Assembly (NCBI GenBank): GCA_963784895.1
Contig: CAWATM010000006.1
Coordinates: 124,001 to 188,000, forward strand
Reading direction: 5' to 3'
Length of the DNA stretch: 64,000 nt
DNA from: Gaiellasilicea sp963784895
GTDB lineage: Bacteria > Actinomycetota > Thermoleophilia > Gaiellales > Gaiellaceae
Positions 1 through 8,415 of the stretch are shown here, piece by piece (the stretch's first letter is position 1; every line of letters begins with the position of its first letter). The translations under genes and the position numbers were made by a program. The notes under the pieces were generated by a model that was given only the letters and a program-made list of their open reading frames with translations, did not search any database and had not been told where the DNA came from.

Positions 1-1106
1 CCGGCGTTCGGGATCTGCCACCGGTTGTGGGTGCCGCCGGGGCCGTTGAACGTGCCGCGGCTCATCATCTCCCAGTAGCCGGTGTAGTTCCGGTCGAGGT
101 CGCCGAACGGGTTGTTGTAGTTGTCCGGCAGGCCGCGGAGGTGGCTGAACTCGTGGGCGAACACGCTCTGCCCGGAGCTTTCGGCCTGCGTCGAGGTGCC
201 GCCGCTTGCATTCGGCCAGTGGTTCGCCGCCGCCCGCCACGACGTCCAGGGGACGTAGCGGGTCGGGGCCCAGTTCGGGATCGCGTTACCGGCGCTGTTC
301 AGCACCGGCCCGTCCTCGGCTCCGGGCGGCCCGAACTTGGCGGGCACCTGCTCCCGCGCGGTCCAGAGCATCTCGCCGAACTCCTGCCACGTCGACGACT
401 CGTCGTGCCCGGCGGTGACGTAGAAGGCATTGTCGTAGCCGCAAAGCCCCGAGGCGCAGCCGATCGCGGCCCGCCAGGCGTTGCCGCCGTCGGTGCGGAT
501 GTTCCGGCCGCACGTGTGACCGGCCGGACAGGTCGAGTTCGGCTGCGTGCCGACCGGCGAGTTGAAGTCGTTCGCGAGGCCGTACTCGAAGGACTTGGCG
601 GGCATGGTGTACGGGCCGAACGTCTCGACGTCGACGCCGATCTTCCCGTGTGTGTCCTCCATCCAGTAGCCGTGGAGGGTCTTGCCGCCGTTGTATTCGT
701 TCGGGGTCGAGTAGTAGTCATGCATCCACTGGCGCACGTCCTCGGCCGCCACCGGCGTCCAGCCCGGCTGCGGGTTGCCGAACGGATGCGACCCCGCCGC
801 CTGGCTGATCAGGAACGGCTGGTCGGGATAGTCGATCAGGATGATTGCGGTCCGGTACTGGTTCTGCGAGCCGTCGACGCTGAAGTCGTAGAACTCGGGG
901 CGCCCGTCCGGGACGGCGCTGTAGGCGGCCCACGTGAGCTCACCCTGGTCGACCCAGTTCTGGGCGTCGATCGGCTGGAGCAGAGGATGGTTTGCGGCGT
1001 CCGGCGGAATCTCGGCGCCCGCGGAGGACGCGAGCGACACCGGCAGGGCGAGGAGCGCGAGCACGGCGAGACGACGTGCGCCCCGGTGTCGGGTCTTCAC
1101 TCTCAT
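1..1106 (-). CDS. Secreted M6-type metalloprotease (immune inhibitor A-like), C-terminus beyond window
   Basis: Reading leftward from an ATG at 1106, an open frame of 368 codons runs off the left edge. The N-terminus has basic residues, a leucine/alanine-rich stretch and an Ala-x-Ala-like end near residue 30, which looks like a Sec signal peptide. The catalytic zinc motif HEFSHLRGLPD lies at about residues 317-327 (bases 123-155) and matches the HExxHxxGxxD pattern of M6 peptidases. It is followed by a WEMMSRG segment resembling the M6 WSLM-type Met-turn. An AAAGGAG ribosome site sits 5-6 bases upstream, which decides the start. The protein is predicted to act outside the cell. The rest of the catalytic domain and any C-terminal domains are not visible. 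Confidence 0.85.
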   Translation of the reverse strand, partial: MRVKTRHRGARRLAVLALLALPVSLASSAGAEIPPDAANHPLLQPIDAQNWVDQGELTWAAYSAVPDGRPEFYDFSVDGSQNQYRTAIILIDYPDQPFLISQAAGSHPFGNPQPGWTPVAAEDVRQWMHDYYSTPNEYNGGKTLHGYWMEDTHGKIGVDVETFGPYTMPAKSFEYGLANDFNSPVGTQPNSTCPAGHTCGRNIRTDGGNAWRAAIGCASGLCGYDNAFYVTAGHDESSTWQEFGEMLWTAREQVPAKFGPPGAEDGPVLNSAGNAIPNWAPTRYVPWTSWRAAANHWPNASGGTSTQAESSGQSVFAHEFSHLRGLPDNYNNPFGDLDRNYTGYWEMMSRGTFNGPGGTHNRWQIPNA

Positions 1107-1247
1107 TGCCACTCCTTTCCCCCGGCGCGCGGCGCCGCCGGGGTCGAATGTCTCCCGCCAACCCCCCGGCGGACAGGAGTGGGCCGACGCTAACACACCC
1201 CATTGGAACGTCGTCCATGCACGGGGACGAGCGGCTAGCGCGGGAGC

Positions 1248-2358
1248 GTGGATCGGGAGCGCCAGCATCACAACGTCACGCTCGCGATCCTGACGCTGGC
1301 AGGCGCCGCGTTCTCACTCCAGCAGACGATGGTCTTCCCGGCACTCGGGACGTGGCTTCGGAATCGTGCTCTCCGGGGTGATCGTCGACAACTTCTCCTG
1401 GCGTTACCTCTTCCTGCTCGGCTCGATCCCGGTCGCGCTCTCGCTCGCGCTCGTGGCTCTACGTGCCCGAGTCGCCGATCCCTTCGCCGTCCCGGGTCGA
1501 CGTCCCCGGCGCGCTGCTGCTCTCCGGCGGGCTGATCTCGCTGATGCTCGCGCTGACCGAGGGTGAGCAGTGGGGCTGGGGATCACCGCTCTTCGCCGCC
1601 TTGCTGCTCCTAGCTGCCGCGCTGTTCGTCCTCTGGGGCATCGTCGAGGCACGCTCGAGCTCGCCGATGGTCGACCTGCGCATGCTCGCGCACCGGCCGA
1701 TCCTGCTCACGAACATCGCGACGTTGATCTCAGGCTTCGCCCTCTTCAGCTGCTTCGTCCTCGTGCCGGCCTTTGTTGTCACGGACACGGCCAACGGCTA
1801 CGGCTTCGGCGCCAGCGCGACGGCGGCCGGGCTCTACCTGCTCCCGAGCTCGATCGCGATGCTCGTCGCCGGGCCGCTGGCGGGGGCGGTCGGACGGCGC
1901 TATCGGCTCGAAGTGGCCGCTCGCGATCGGGATGGCGATCGTCAGCGTCGCCGCGCTGCTCTTCGCGGCCGCACACGACGAACCCCTCCCGATGCTGCTC
2001 GCGAGCGCGCTGCTCGGGCTCGGCGTCGGGGCGGCGTTCGCCGCGCATGGCCGGGCTGATCGCCGACAACGTCGACCCGCACGAGATGGGTGTCGCAGCG
2101 GGGATGAACACGGTCGTGCGCATGATCGGCGCCGTCGTCGGCGGCCAGGTAGGTGCGGCCCTGCTCACGGCGCGCACGATCGGCGACTCCTCGAACCCGG
2201 CCGAGTCGGCCTACACGATCACCTTCGCGCTCAGCGCCGTCACCGCCCTCGTCGCCGCAGCGATCGCGCTCTCGATCGGCTCCAGGCCGGTTCGACGGCG
2301 CGCCGTGCACGCGCCGCAGTCGTCCGCCCGGACGAGCCCGGCTCGTCCTCAGGGCTGA
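1248..2358 (+). pseudogene. Broken DHA2-type MFS drug exporter
   Basis: Pieces of one MFS transporter are spread over three frames. They are an N-terminal helix (GTG at 1248, ending in QQTMVFPALGTW), a helix pair beginning GIVLSGVIVDNFSWRYLF near 1359, a segment beginning VPESPIPSPSRVDVPG near 1458, one with KWPLAIGMAIVS near 1909, and the last helices from MAGLIAD near 2047 to the stop at 2358. Helices 2-5 (about 100 residues) are missing at the junction near 1350. Three further single-base gains (near 1455, 1895 and 2046) break the frame. The large deletion makes a true pseudogene more likely than base-calling error alone. The family normally exports drugs or solutes by proton antiport. Confidence 0.8.
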
Positions 2359-2440
2359 GCAGAGTTCCGTCCGCAGGCCGATGCGCTCGACCCCTCCGCG
2401 GCCGCAGCATGTGGATACCGATCAACGGAGGTGACCACGA

Positions 2441-3826
2441 ATGACCGAAATCCTGACGAGGCGTGAATCCGGGCTGGACGTCGGCCCGCTGCGGAACCTG
2501 CTGGACGGCGACGTGGTCGCTCCCGAGGAGGTCGAGTGGGACGACGCCCGGCTCGCCTGGAACCTGACCGTCGACCAGAGTCCTGCGGCCGTCGTGCTGC
2601 CCGAGTCGACCGCGGACATCGCCGCCACGGTCGCGTTCGCGAAGGCTCACGGCCTCCGCGTCGCGCCGCAGGGCACCGGCCACGGCGCCGCAGCGATGGG
2701 CGACATGTCCGACACGATCCTGCTGAAGACGGAGCGGCTGCGGGGCGTCACGATCGACCCGGAGAACCGGACCGCGCGGGCCGAGGCCGGCACGATCTGG
2801 ATCGAGGTCGTCGAGGCTGCGGCCGAGCACGGGCTCGCCGCGCTCGCCGGCTCCTCGCCCGACGTCGGCGTCGTCGGCTACACGCTCGGCGGCGGCCTCT
2901 CCTGGCTCGCACGCAAGCACGGGATCGGCGCCAACCAGGTGACGGCGATCGAGGTCGTCACGGCGTCGGGCGACGTCGTCCGCACCGACTGGGCGAACGA
3001 GCCCGACCTGTTCTGGGCGCTCCGGGGCGGCGGCGGCTCCTTCGGGATCGTCACCGCGATCGAGTTCAACCTCTTCCCGATCTCGCAGGTCTATGCCGGC
3101 ATCCTCTGGTACCCCGTCGACCGCGCGGCCGAGATCCTCAAGGAGTGGCGCGCGTGGACGGACGACCAGCCGGACGAGATGACGTCGGTCGGGCGGATCC
3201 TCCAGTTCCCGCCGATCCCGGCGATCCCGGAGCCCGTTCGCGGCCAGTCGTTCGTCGTCGTCGAGGCGATCTGGTCGGGCGAGCCTGGCGACGGCGCGCG
3301 CCGGCTGGAGCCGCTGCGCGAGCTCGGGCCGGTGATGGACACCGTGATGACCATCCCCATCTCGGAGCTGAGCCGGCTGCACATGGATCCCGAGGGTCCT
3401 GCCCCGGGGGCGGGCGACGGCGGCATGCTCGACGACGTCGACGACCACCTGATCGACCTCTTCGTCGAGCAGGTCGTCGGCGCGCCGATCCTGTCGGCGG
3501 AGATCCGCCACCTCGGCGGCGCGGTCGCACGGCGTGACTCGCGGCACGGTGCCATCGACGCGTTCGAGGCGCCTTACTCGATGTACGCCCTCGGGGTCGC
3601 ACCGACGCTCGAGGCGAAGGCGGCCGTGGACGGGGCAGTCGGGGGCCTCCGCAACGTGCTCGCGCCGTGGGAGGCCGAGCACACGTATCTCAACTTCGCC
3701 GACACCCGACGGAAGCCGTCGTCGCTCTACTCGAGCGCGAGCTATCACCGGCTGCGCCGGATCAAGGCGATCGTCGATCCGACGGATCTGATCCGCTCGA
3801 ACCATCCTGTTCCCCCCGCAAGCTGA
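2441..3826 (+). CDS. FAD-binding oxidoreductase, berberine-bridge-enzyme-like
   Basis: This 461-residue protein has an N-terminal PCMH-type FAD domain (about residues 45-220). It contains a GTGHGA segment where this family carries the histidine that binds FAD covalently, and GYTLGGGLSWLARKHG after it. The cysteine used for a second covalent FAD bond in true berberine bridge enzymes is absent, so single attachment is likely. The C-terminus (YHRLRRIKAIVDPTDLI, about residues 430-450) matches the BBE domain. A strong GGAGGTGA ribosome site precedes the ATG at 2441. The substrate cannot be read from sequence; the family oxidises alcohols, sugars and alkaloids. A hairpin terminator follows at 3865. 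Confidence 0.9.
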   Translation: MTEILTRRESGLDVGPLRNLLDGDVVAPEEVEWDDARLAWNLTVDQSPAAVVLPESTADIAATVAFAKAHGLRVAPQGTGHGAAAMGDMSDTILLKTERLRGVTIDPENRTARAEAGTIWIEVVEAAAEHGLAALAGSSPDVGVVGYTLGGGLSWLARKHGIGANQVTAIEVVTASGDVVRTDWANEPDLFWALRGGGGSFGIVTAIEFNLFPISQVYAGILWYPVDRAAEILKEWRAWTDDQPDEMTSVGRILQFPPIPAIPEPVRGQSFVVVEAIWSGEPGDGARRLEPLRELGPVMDTVMTIPISELSRLHMDPEGPAPGAGDGGMLDDVDDHLIDLFVEQVVGAPILSAEIRHLGGAVARRDSRHGAIDAFEAPYSMYALGVAPTLEAKAAVDGAVGGLRNVLAPWEAEHTYLNFADTRRKPSSLYSSASYHRLRRIKAIVDPTDLIRSNHPVPPAS

Positions 3827-3864
3827 GCATCCGCCCGCGCGGACGCCCAACGCGAAGATCTTCG

Positions 3865-3887
3865 AAGGGGCCGCTCCGCGGCCCTTT
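3865..3887 (+). terminator. Rho-independent-type terminator after the FAD oxidoreductase
   Basis: The arms AAGGGGCCGC and GCGGCCCTTT pair over ten positions (one G-U) around a TCC loop, and the 3' arm ends in TTT. It lies 38 bases after the oxidoreductase stop and 43 bases before the next start. Confidence 0.65.
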
Positions 3888-3930
3888 CGGGAACTCGCGA
3901 TCTGCGCAACAATGAGGCGAAGGAGGTTCG

Positions 3931-4083
3931 ATGCGCGACCTGATCGTCATCCTCGCCCTCTACGTCGTCGTCCTCTTCGCGTTCGGCTGGTGTGGCGGCA
4001 TCCGTGCCGCCGGTAGGTCGATCGAAGACTGGGGCCGGCGGAGCACGGGGCAGCGCGGGCGGCCGCACAGTCCAGTCAGCTGA
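3931..4083 (+). CDS. Small single-pass membrane protein, 50 residues
   Basis: The ATG at 3931 follows a near-perfect AAGGAGG ribosome site at 3920-3925. The product starts MRDLIVILALYVVVLFAF, a clear transmembrane helix (about residues 4-20), and has a basic polar tail ending GRPHSPVS. Its start site quality, helix and position between a terminator and the next gene support a real gene. I do not recognise a family. The 50-residue size and the C-terminal basic tail suggest a small membrane-anchored accessory protein, but no function can be assigned. Confidence 0.6.
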   Translation: MRDLIVILALYVVVLFAFGWCGGIRAAGRSIEDWGRRSTGQRGRPHSPVS

Positions 4084-4107
4084 GCCCGCGCCGCTACGGT
4101 TTCGCCC

Positions 4108-4731
4108 GTGGATGCTGACGCGGTTGAGATCCGGGTGCTCGGCTGCCTGGTCGAGAAGCAGCGGACGACGCCCGACCAGTACCCGCTGTCTCTGAACGCG
4201 CTCCGGCTCGCCTGCAACCAGGCGACGAACCGCGAGCCCGTCGTCGACTACGACGAGGCAACGGTCCGCGCCGCACTGGACAGCCTCTCCAGGCGCGGTT
4301 GGGTGCGGCTCGCCAGCGGGCCGGGCAGCCGGGTTGCGAAGTTCCGCCATTTGCTCGACGACGCGCTCGGCCGCGTCCCCTCGCAGATCGCGCTGCTCGC
4401 CGTGCTGATGCTGCGCGGCCCGCAGACGCCCGGCGAGCTGAAGCAGCGCGTCGAGCGGCTCTACCCGTACGGCTCGATCGAGGACGTCGAGCAGGCCCTC
4501 GCCGCGCTTGCGGACGCGGAGCTCGCCGAGAAGCAGGCGCGCCGGCCGGGCCAGAGCCAGGACCGCTGGCGCCACCTCCTCGGCGGCGACGACGCGGACG
4601 CGGCGCAGCCCGAGCCACCCCGTTCGACGAACGTCGAAAGTGTGACAGTCACACAAAGTCCGCTCGAGGAGCGCGTCGCCCGGCTCGAGCAGCAGGTGGC
4701 CGAGCTGCAGCGAGCGCTACAGGAACGCTGA
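4108..4731 (+). CDS. yceH: YceH/DUF480 family winged-helix protein
   Basis: The 207-residue product opens with an IRVLGCLVEKQRTTPDQYPLSLNAL segment typical of the YceH (DUF480) family, which has two tandem winged-helix domains (about residues 5-85 and 90-165). The tail (170-207) is a short charged coiled coil (EERVARLEQQVAELQRAL). The GTG at 4108 is the first start in frame with the conserved N-terminus; no strong ribosome site is visible. YceH proteins are widespread and poorly understood, probably nucleic-acid binding. It lies 19 bases before the AAA ATPase gene and may be transcribed with it. Confidence 0.9.
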   Translation: MDADAVEIRVLGCLVEKQRTTPDQYPLSLNALRLACNQATNREPVVDYDEATVRAALDSLSRRGWVRLASGPGSRVAKFRHLLDDALGRVPSQIALLAVLMLRGPQTPGELKQRVERLYPYGSIEDVEQALAALADAELAEKQARRPGQSQDRWRHLLGGDDADAAQPEPPRSTNVESVTVTQSPLEERVARLEQQVAELQRALQER

Positions 4732-4750
4732 ACGAGGGTACTCCCGCCTC

Positions 4751-5752
4751 GTGCCTCCGAATCCGATCGAAAACCTCCGCGGTGCCGCGCGGCAGCTCGG
4801 CGAGCAGCTGAAGCGCACCGCCGGGCCGGAGCTCGAGGACCTGCTCGGGCTCGGGCCGCGGGCGACGCCGCCGCGGCCGCTGCCCGAGCTCCAGGCCGAG
4901 CTCGACGGGCTCGTCGGGCTCGAGACCGTCAAGGAGCAGGTGCACGCGCTGCTCGCGTTCCTGCAAGTACAGGCGCGCCGCAAGGAGCACGACCTGCCGG
5001 AGGTCGCGACGAGCCAGCACCTTGTCTTCCTCGGCAACCCCGGCACCGGTAAGACGACGGTCGCACGCCTGCTCGCCGAGATGTACGGCGCGATGGGGCT
5101 GCTCGAGAAGGGCCACCTCGTCGAGGTCGACCGCGCGTCGCTCGTCGGCCAGTACGTCGGCCAGACTGCGATCAAGACCGACCGGGCGATCCGACGGGCG
5201 CTCGACGGCGTCCTCTTCGTCGACGAGGCCTATGCGCTGACACCCGGGGAGGGCCGGCTCGACTTCGGCGCCGAGGCAGTCGAGACGCTGCTGAAGCGGA
5301 TGGAGGATCACCGCCATCGCCTCGTCGTCATCGTCGCCGGCTATCCGCGGCTGATGCGTGCCTTCCTCGACTCGAACCCGGGTCTGCGCTCCCGCTTTGC
5401 CCGCGAGCTCTCCTTTCCCGACTATTCGACGAACGACCTGCTCCAGATCACGCGCCGGCTCGCGGCGGAGCACGAGTACGAGCTCGGCCCGGGGGCCGAC
5501 GACGCGCTCGAGCGAATCTTCGCCGGCGCCGCTCGTGGCGAAGGCTTCGGCAATGCCCGCTACGCGCGCACGATCTTCGAGCAGGCGCTCAACCGCCAGG
5601 CGCTCCGCCTCGCCCGGCTCGAAGGGGCTGCGCTCGAGGAACTGAGCCGCGACGAGGTGACGACGCTCGAGGCCGACGACCTGCTCGAGGCGGCTCACCT
5701 GCTCGGCGAGAGCCCGGAGGCGCGTCCGAAACGCCGCCGCTGGCTCGGCTGA
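4751..5752 (+). CDS. CbbX/SpoVK-type AAA+ ATPase
   Basis: This 333-residue protein has a short N-terminal helical region and a single AAA+ module. Walker A is GNPGTGKTT (about residue 98), Walker B is VLFVDEAY (about 156), and the SRF-type arginine finger region is SRFARELSF (about 215). The C-terminal lid domain ends near residue 315. The layout is that of the CbbX/CfxQ and stage V sporulation protein K family, hexameric remodelling ATPases. No Rubisco genes are nearby, so a CbbX role in Rubisco activation is not supported, and the client is unknown. The GTG at 4751 is inferred as the start because it is nearest to the conserved N-terminus. Confidence 0.88.
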   Translation: MPPNPIENLRGAARQLGEQLKRTAGPELEDLLGLGPRATPPRPLPELQAELDGLVGLETVKEQVHALLAFLQVQARRKEHDLPEVATSQHLVFLGNPGTGKTTVARLLAEMYGAMGLLEKGHLVEVDRASLVGQYVGQTAIKTDRAIRRALDGVLFVDEAYALTPGEGRLDFGAEAVETLLKRMEDHRHRLVVIVAGYPRLMRAFLDSNPGLRSRFARELSFPDYSTNDLLQITRRLAAEHEYELGPGADDALERIFAGAARGEGFGNARYARTIFEQALNRQALRLARLEGAALEELSRDEVTTLEADDLLEAAHLLGESPEARPKRRRWLG

Positions 5753-5771
5753 GAGCCTCTGGCGCAATGAT

Positions 5772-5866
5772 GCCTCGCCGCCGGGTCGTGCCGGGTGGAT
5801 GCGAGGCAAGGACGCAGGGAGCGCCGATATGCGGGCATATCGGCGCGACTGAGGACGCCGCCTCGC
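5772..5866. repeat. Nested inverted-repeat element with alternative outer arms
   Basis: The core is a perfect 12-base inverted repeat, GCGCCGATATGC (5821-5832) and its complement (5835-5846), separated only by GG. An outer arm GCGAGGC (5801-5807) can pair with GCCTCGC at 5860-5866. An identical GCCTCGC at 5772-5778 could compete for the same partner. GGACGC occurs on both flanks of the core (5810-5815 and 5853-5858 as GGACGCC). The region is non-coding, between a stop at 5752 and the peroxidase start. It could be an RNA switch, a mobile palindromic repeat or a protein-binding site; the sequence alone does not decide. Confidence 0.6.
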
Positions 5867-5920
5867 GCCGCCGGGGCTCCGGCGGCTCAAGCTTCATTGG
5901 ATCAGAGACTCTACGTTTGA

Positions 5921-5943
5921 CGCCGCCGCCCGGCGGTGTTTTC
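5921..5943 (+). terminator. Hairpin followed by TTTT before the peroxidase gene
   Basis: CGCCGCC (5921-5927) pairs with GGCGGTG (5932-5938, one G-U) around a GCCC loop and is followed by TTTT. It has the shape of an intrinsic terminator for the yceH-AAA unit. It overlaps the most upstream possible GTG of the peroxidase (5936), which argues that the peroxidase begins at 5957 instead. Confidence 0.45.
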
Positions 5944-5956
5944 ATCGCCAATAGGC

Positions 5957-7714
5957 ATGGCCGGGACCTTCTCGAAGCTGCTCGTGTCCACGGCAGCCGC
6001 GCTCGACCGGCGCTTCGGCTGGGACCGGCTGCCGCGGCCGCTCGGCGTGCTCGCCCTCGTCGGCCTCCGGACTCGCCTGCGGGAGGAGAACCTCTACGAC
6101 ACGGGCCCGGGCGGCGTGAAGGCGGCGGACGGCGGCGCACGCGACGCCCGCACGACCGACGGCAGCTACAACGACCTCGAGAGCCCGGCGATGGGGATGA
6201 TCGGCGCCCGCTTCGGCCGCAACGTCCCGCTCGACCGCACCTATCCCGAGGAGCTGCCCGGGCTGCTCGACCCGAACCCCCGCCTCGTCAGCCGCCGACT
6301 GCTCACCCGCGAGGAGTTCACGCCGGCCACGATCGTGAACGTCCTCGCCGGCGCCTGGCTCCAGTTCGAGGTGCACGACTGGTTCAGCCATGGCAAGAAC
6401 CTGCCGGACGAGCCGTTCGAGCTCGAGCTCGACGACGACGACACGTGGAGCGAGCGGCCGATGCGGATCGAGCGCACGCGCACCGACCCGTTCCCGGACA
6501 CGAACGGCGGCGCCACGACCTGGGTGACGACCGACTCGCACTGGTGGGACGGCTCGCAGATCTACGGCAGCGACCCGGCGCTGACGGCCGCGCTCCGCGA
6601 GGGCACAGGCGGCCGCCTCAGGCTCGACCCCGACGGCCAGCTGCCGCGTGACCTCGACGCCCAGGTCGACCTCACGGGCGTCGCCGGCAACTTCTGGCTC
6701 GGCCTCGCGCTCCTGCACACGCTCTTCACGCGTGAGCACAACGCAATCGCCGACCGCCTCGCGGGCGAGCAGCCGGAGTGGAGCGACGACCAGCTCTTCG
6801 GCAAGGCGCGCCTGATCACGGCGGCGCTGATGGCGAAGATCCATACCGTCGAGTGGACGCCGGCGATCATCGCGCACCCGACGACGACGTTCGGCATGCG
6901 GGCGAACTGGTATGGGATCCTCGGCAAGCGGCTCGGCAAGCGGAGCTCGAACGAGGTGCTCGGCGGCATCCCCGGCTCCGCGACCGACCATCACGGCGTC
7001 CCGTACTCGCTGACGGAGGAGTTCGTCGCCGTCTACCGGATGCACCCGCTCCTCCCCGACGACTTCACCTTCCGCTCGATCGCGACGGACGAGGTGCTGC
7101 AGGAGCGAACGTTCCGCGAGCTCGGCGTCAACGACGTCCGCGCCCGCCTCGACGAGGTCGGCTTCGTCGACTCGTTCTACTCGTTCGGGATCGCGCACCC
7201 CGGGGCGATCACCCTGCACAACTATCCGCGCTTCCTCCAGGAGCTGCACAAGCCGGACGGCACGATCGTCGACCTGGCCGCGATCGACGTGCTGCGGATC
7301 CGCGAGCGCGGCGTCCCCCGCTACAACGAGTTCCGGCGGCTCTTCCACCTGAAGCCGGCGGCGACGTTCGAGGAGCTGACCGACAACCCCGCGTGGGCGA
7401 AGGAGCTGCGCGAGGTCTACGGGGACGTCGAAAAGGTCGACCTGATGGTGGGGCTCTACGCGGAGCCGCTGCCGAAGGGCTTCGGCTTCAGCGACACCGC
7501 CTTCCGCGTCTTCATCCTGATGGCGTCGCGGCGGCTGAAGAGCGACCGCTTCTTCACGAGCGATTACAACGCCGAGACGTACACGCAGACCGGACTCGAC
7601 TGGATCGACGAGACGAGCATGAGCGACGTGCTCCTGCGCCACTACCCCGAGCTGGAGCCGGCGCTGCGCGGCGTCGAGAACGCCTTCGCGCCCTGGCGGC
7701 GGGTGAACGCGTGA
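5957..7714 (+). CDS. Haem peroxidase of the alpha-dioxygenase/cyclooxygenase-like class
   Basis: The 585-residue protein matches animal-type haem peroxidases along its length. A distal histidine lies in EVHDWFSHG (about residue 139), and an Arg/Glu catalytic pair in LFTREHNAIADRL (about 258). YRMHPLLPDDF (about 360) carries a Tyr-x-x-His like the radical tyrosine and proximal histidine of cyclooxygenases and plant/bacterial alpha-dioxygenases. These enzymes oxygenate fatty acids with O2. No signal peptide is seen, so it is likely cytoplasmic or membrane-associated. GTG at 5936 is an alternative start but lies in a terminator-like hairpin. The stop overlaps the next gene by four bases (GTGA), implying coupled translation. 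Confidence 0.85.
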   Translation: MAGTFSKLLVSTAAALDRRFGWDRLPRPLGVLALVGLRTRLREENLYDTGPGGVKAADGGARDARTTDGSYNDLESPAMGMIGARFGRNVPLDRTYPEELPGLLDPNPRLVSRRLLTREEFTPATIVNVLAGAWLQFEVHDWFSHGKNLPDEPFELELDDDDTWSERPMRIERTRTDPFPDTNGGATTWVTTDSHWWDGSQIYGSDPALTAALREGTGGRLRLDPDGQLPRDLDAQVDLTGVAGNFWLGLALLHTLFTREHNAIADRLAGEQPEWSDDQLFGKARLITAALMAKIHTVEWTPAIIAHPTTTFGMRANWYGILGKRLGKRSSNEVLGGIPGSATDHHGVPYSLTEEFVAVYRMHPLLPDDFTFRSIATDEVLQERTFRELGVNDVRARLDEVGFVDSFYSFGIAHPGAITLHNYPRFLQELHKPDGTIVDLAAIDVLRIRERGVPRYNEFRRLFHLKPAATFEELTDNPAWAKELREVYGDVEKVDLMVGLYAEPLPKGFGFSDTAFRVFILMASRRLKSDRFFTSDYNAETYTQTGLDWIDETSMSDVLLRHYPELEPALRGVENAFAPWRRVNA

Positions 7715-8415
7715 GGGAGCTGGCGCCGGGCGTGCTCGCGCTCGGGAGCAGGAAGGGCGGCCGGGTCCGATCGTTCCTGCTCGACACGAACGGCGAGCTG
7801 ACGCTCGTGGACACGCTCTTCGAGGACGATGCCAGCGGCGTCCTCGAAGCGATCCGCACACTCGGCCGCAAGCCGTCCGATCTGAAGCGGATCGCGCTCA
7901 CGCACGCGCACCGATCGCACCTCGGCGGGCTCGCGGCCCTGAAGCGCGAGACGGGCGCGACCGTGCTCGCCCATGCGTCGGAAGCGGATATCGTCTCCGG
8001 CGACCGGGCGGCGCAGCCGGTCGGCCTGAAGCCGACGGCGCCCCTGCGCACCTACCCGTTCCAGGTCGGGATCTTCCTCAACAAGCCGAAGCACCGCCCG
8101 TGCCCGATCGACGAGAGCATCGGCGAGGGCGACGCTGCCGGACCGCTGCGCGTGCTGCACGCCCCCGGCCACTCGCCTGGCCATCTCGCGTTCTCGTGGC
8201 CCGAGCGAGGACTGCTGCTCTCGGGGGACGCGATCGCAACCTGGCCGCGGTTCGAAGCGGGCTGGCCGGCCTTCACGCTCAACCCGGAGCAGCACGCGGA
8301 GTCGATCCGGCGCCTGGCGGCGCTCGACGCCGCGATCGTCGGCGTCGGCCACGGCGATCCGATCACGGTCGGCGCCGCCGAGAAGGTGCACAGCCTGACG
8401 ATCCCAGCCGGCTAG
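7711..8415 (+). CDS. Metallo-beta-lactamase-fold hydrolase with altered metal site
   Basis: The GTG at 7711 overlaps the peroxidase stop, giving 234 residues. The fold's first metal motif reads THAHRSHLGG (about residue 66): the usual aspartate of HxHxDH is serine. Other ligands are present: APGHSPGH (about 155), LLSGDA (about 173) and GVGHGDP (about 214). The first zinc site therefore looks complete and the second is weakened. Family members hydrolyse thioesters, lactones, lactams or hydroperoxide-derived esters. Tight coupling to the dioxygenase-like peroxidase suggests it handles that enzyme's oxidised lipid product, which is an inference from context. Its 3' end meets the VOC gene on the other strand. 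Confidence 0.85.
   Translation: MRELAPGVLALGSRKGGRVRSFLLDTNGELTLVDTLFEDDASGVLEAIRTLGRKPSDLKRIALTHAHRSHLGGLAALKRETGATVLAHASEADIVSGDRAAQPVGLKPTAPLRTYPFQVGIFLNKPKHRPCPIDESIGEGDAAGPLRVLHAPGHSPGHLAFSWPERGLLLSGDAIATWPRFEAGWPAFTLNPEQHAESIRRLAALDAAIVGVGHGDPITVGAAEKVHSLTIPAG

Noticed and set aside
2240..3850. 536-residue open frame on the minus strand opposite the FAD oxidoreductase
   Set aside because: Low-complexity Arg/Asp/Val-rich sequence typical of the antisense of GC-rich genes; the plus-strand protein has clear domains and a ribosome site.
5942..7861. 639-residue minus-strand frame opposite the haem peroxidase
   Set aside because: No recognisable motif; the opposite frame has all peroxidase motifs.
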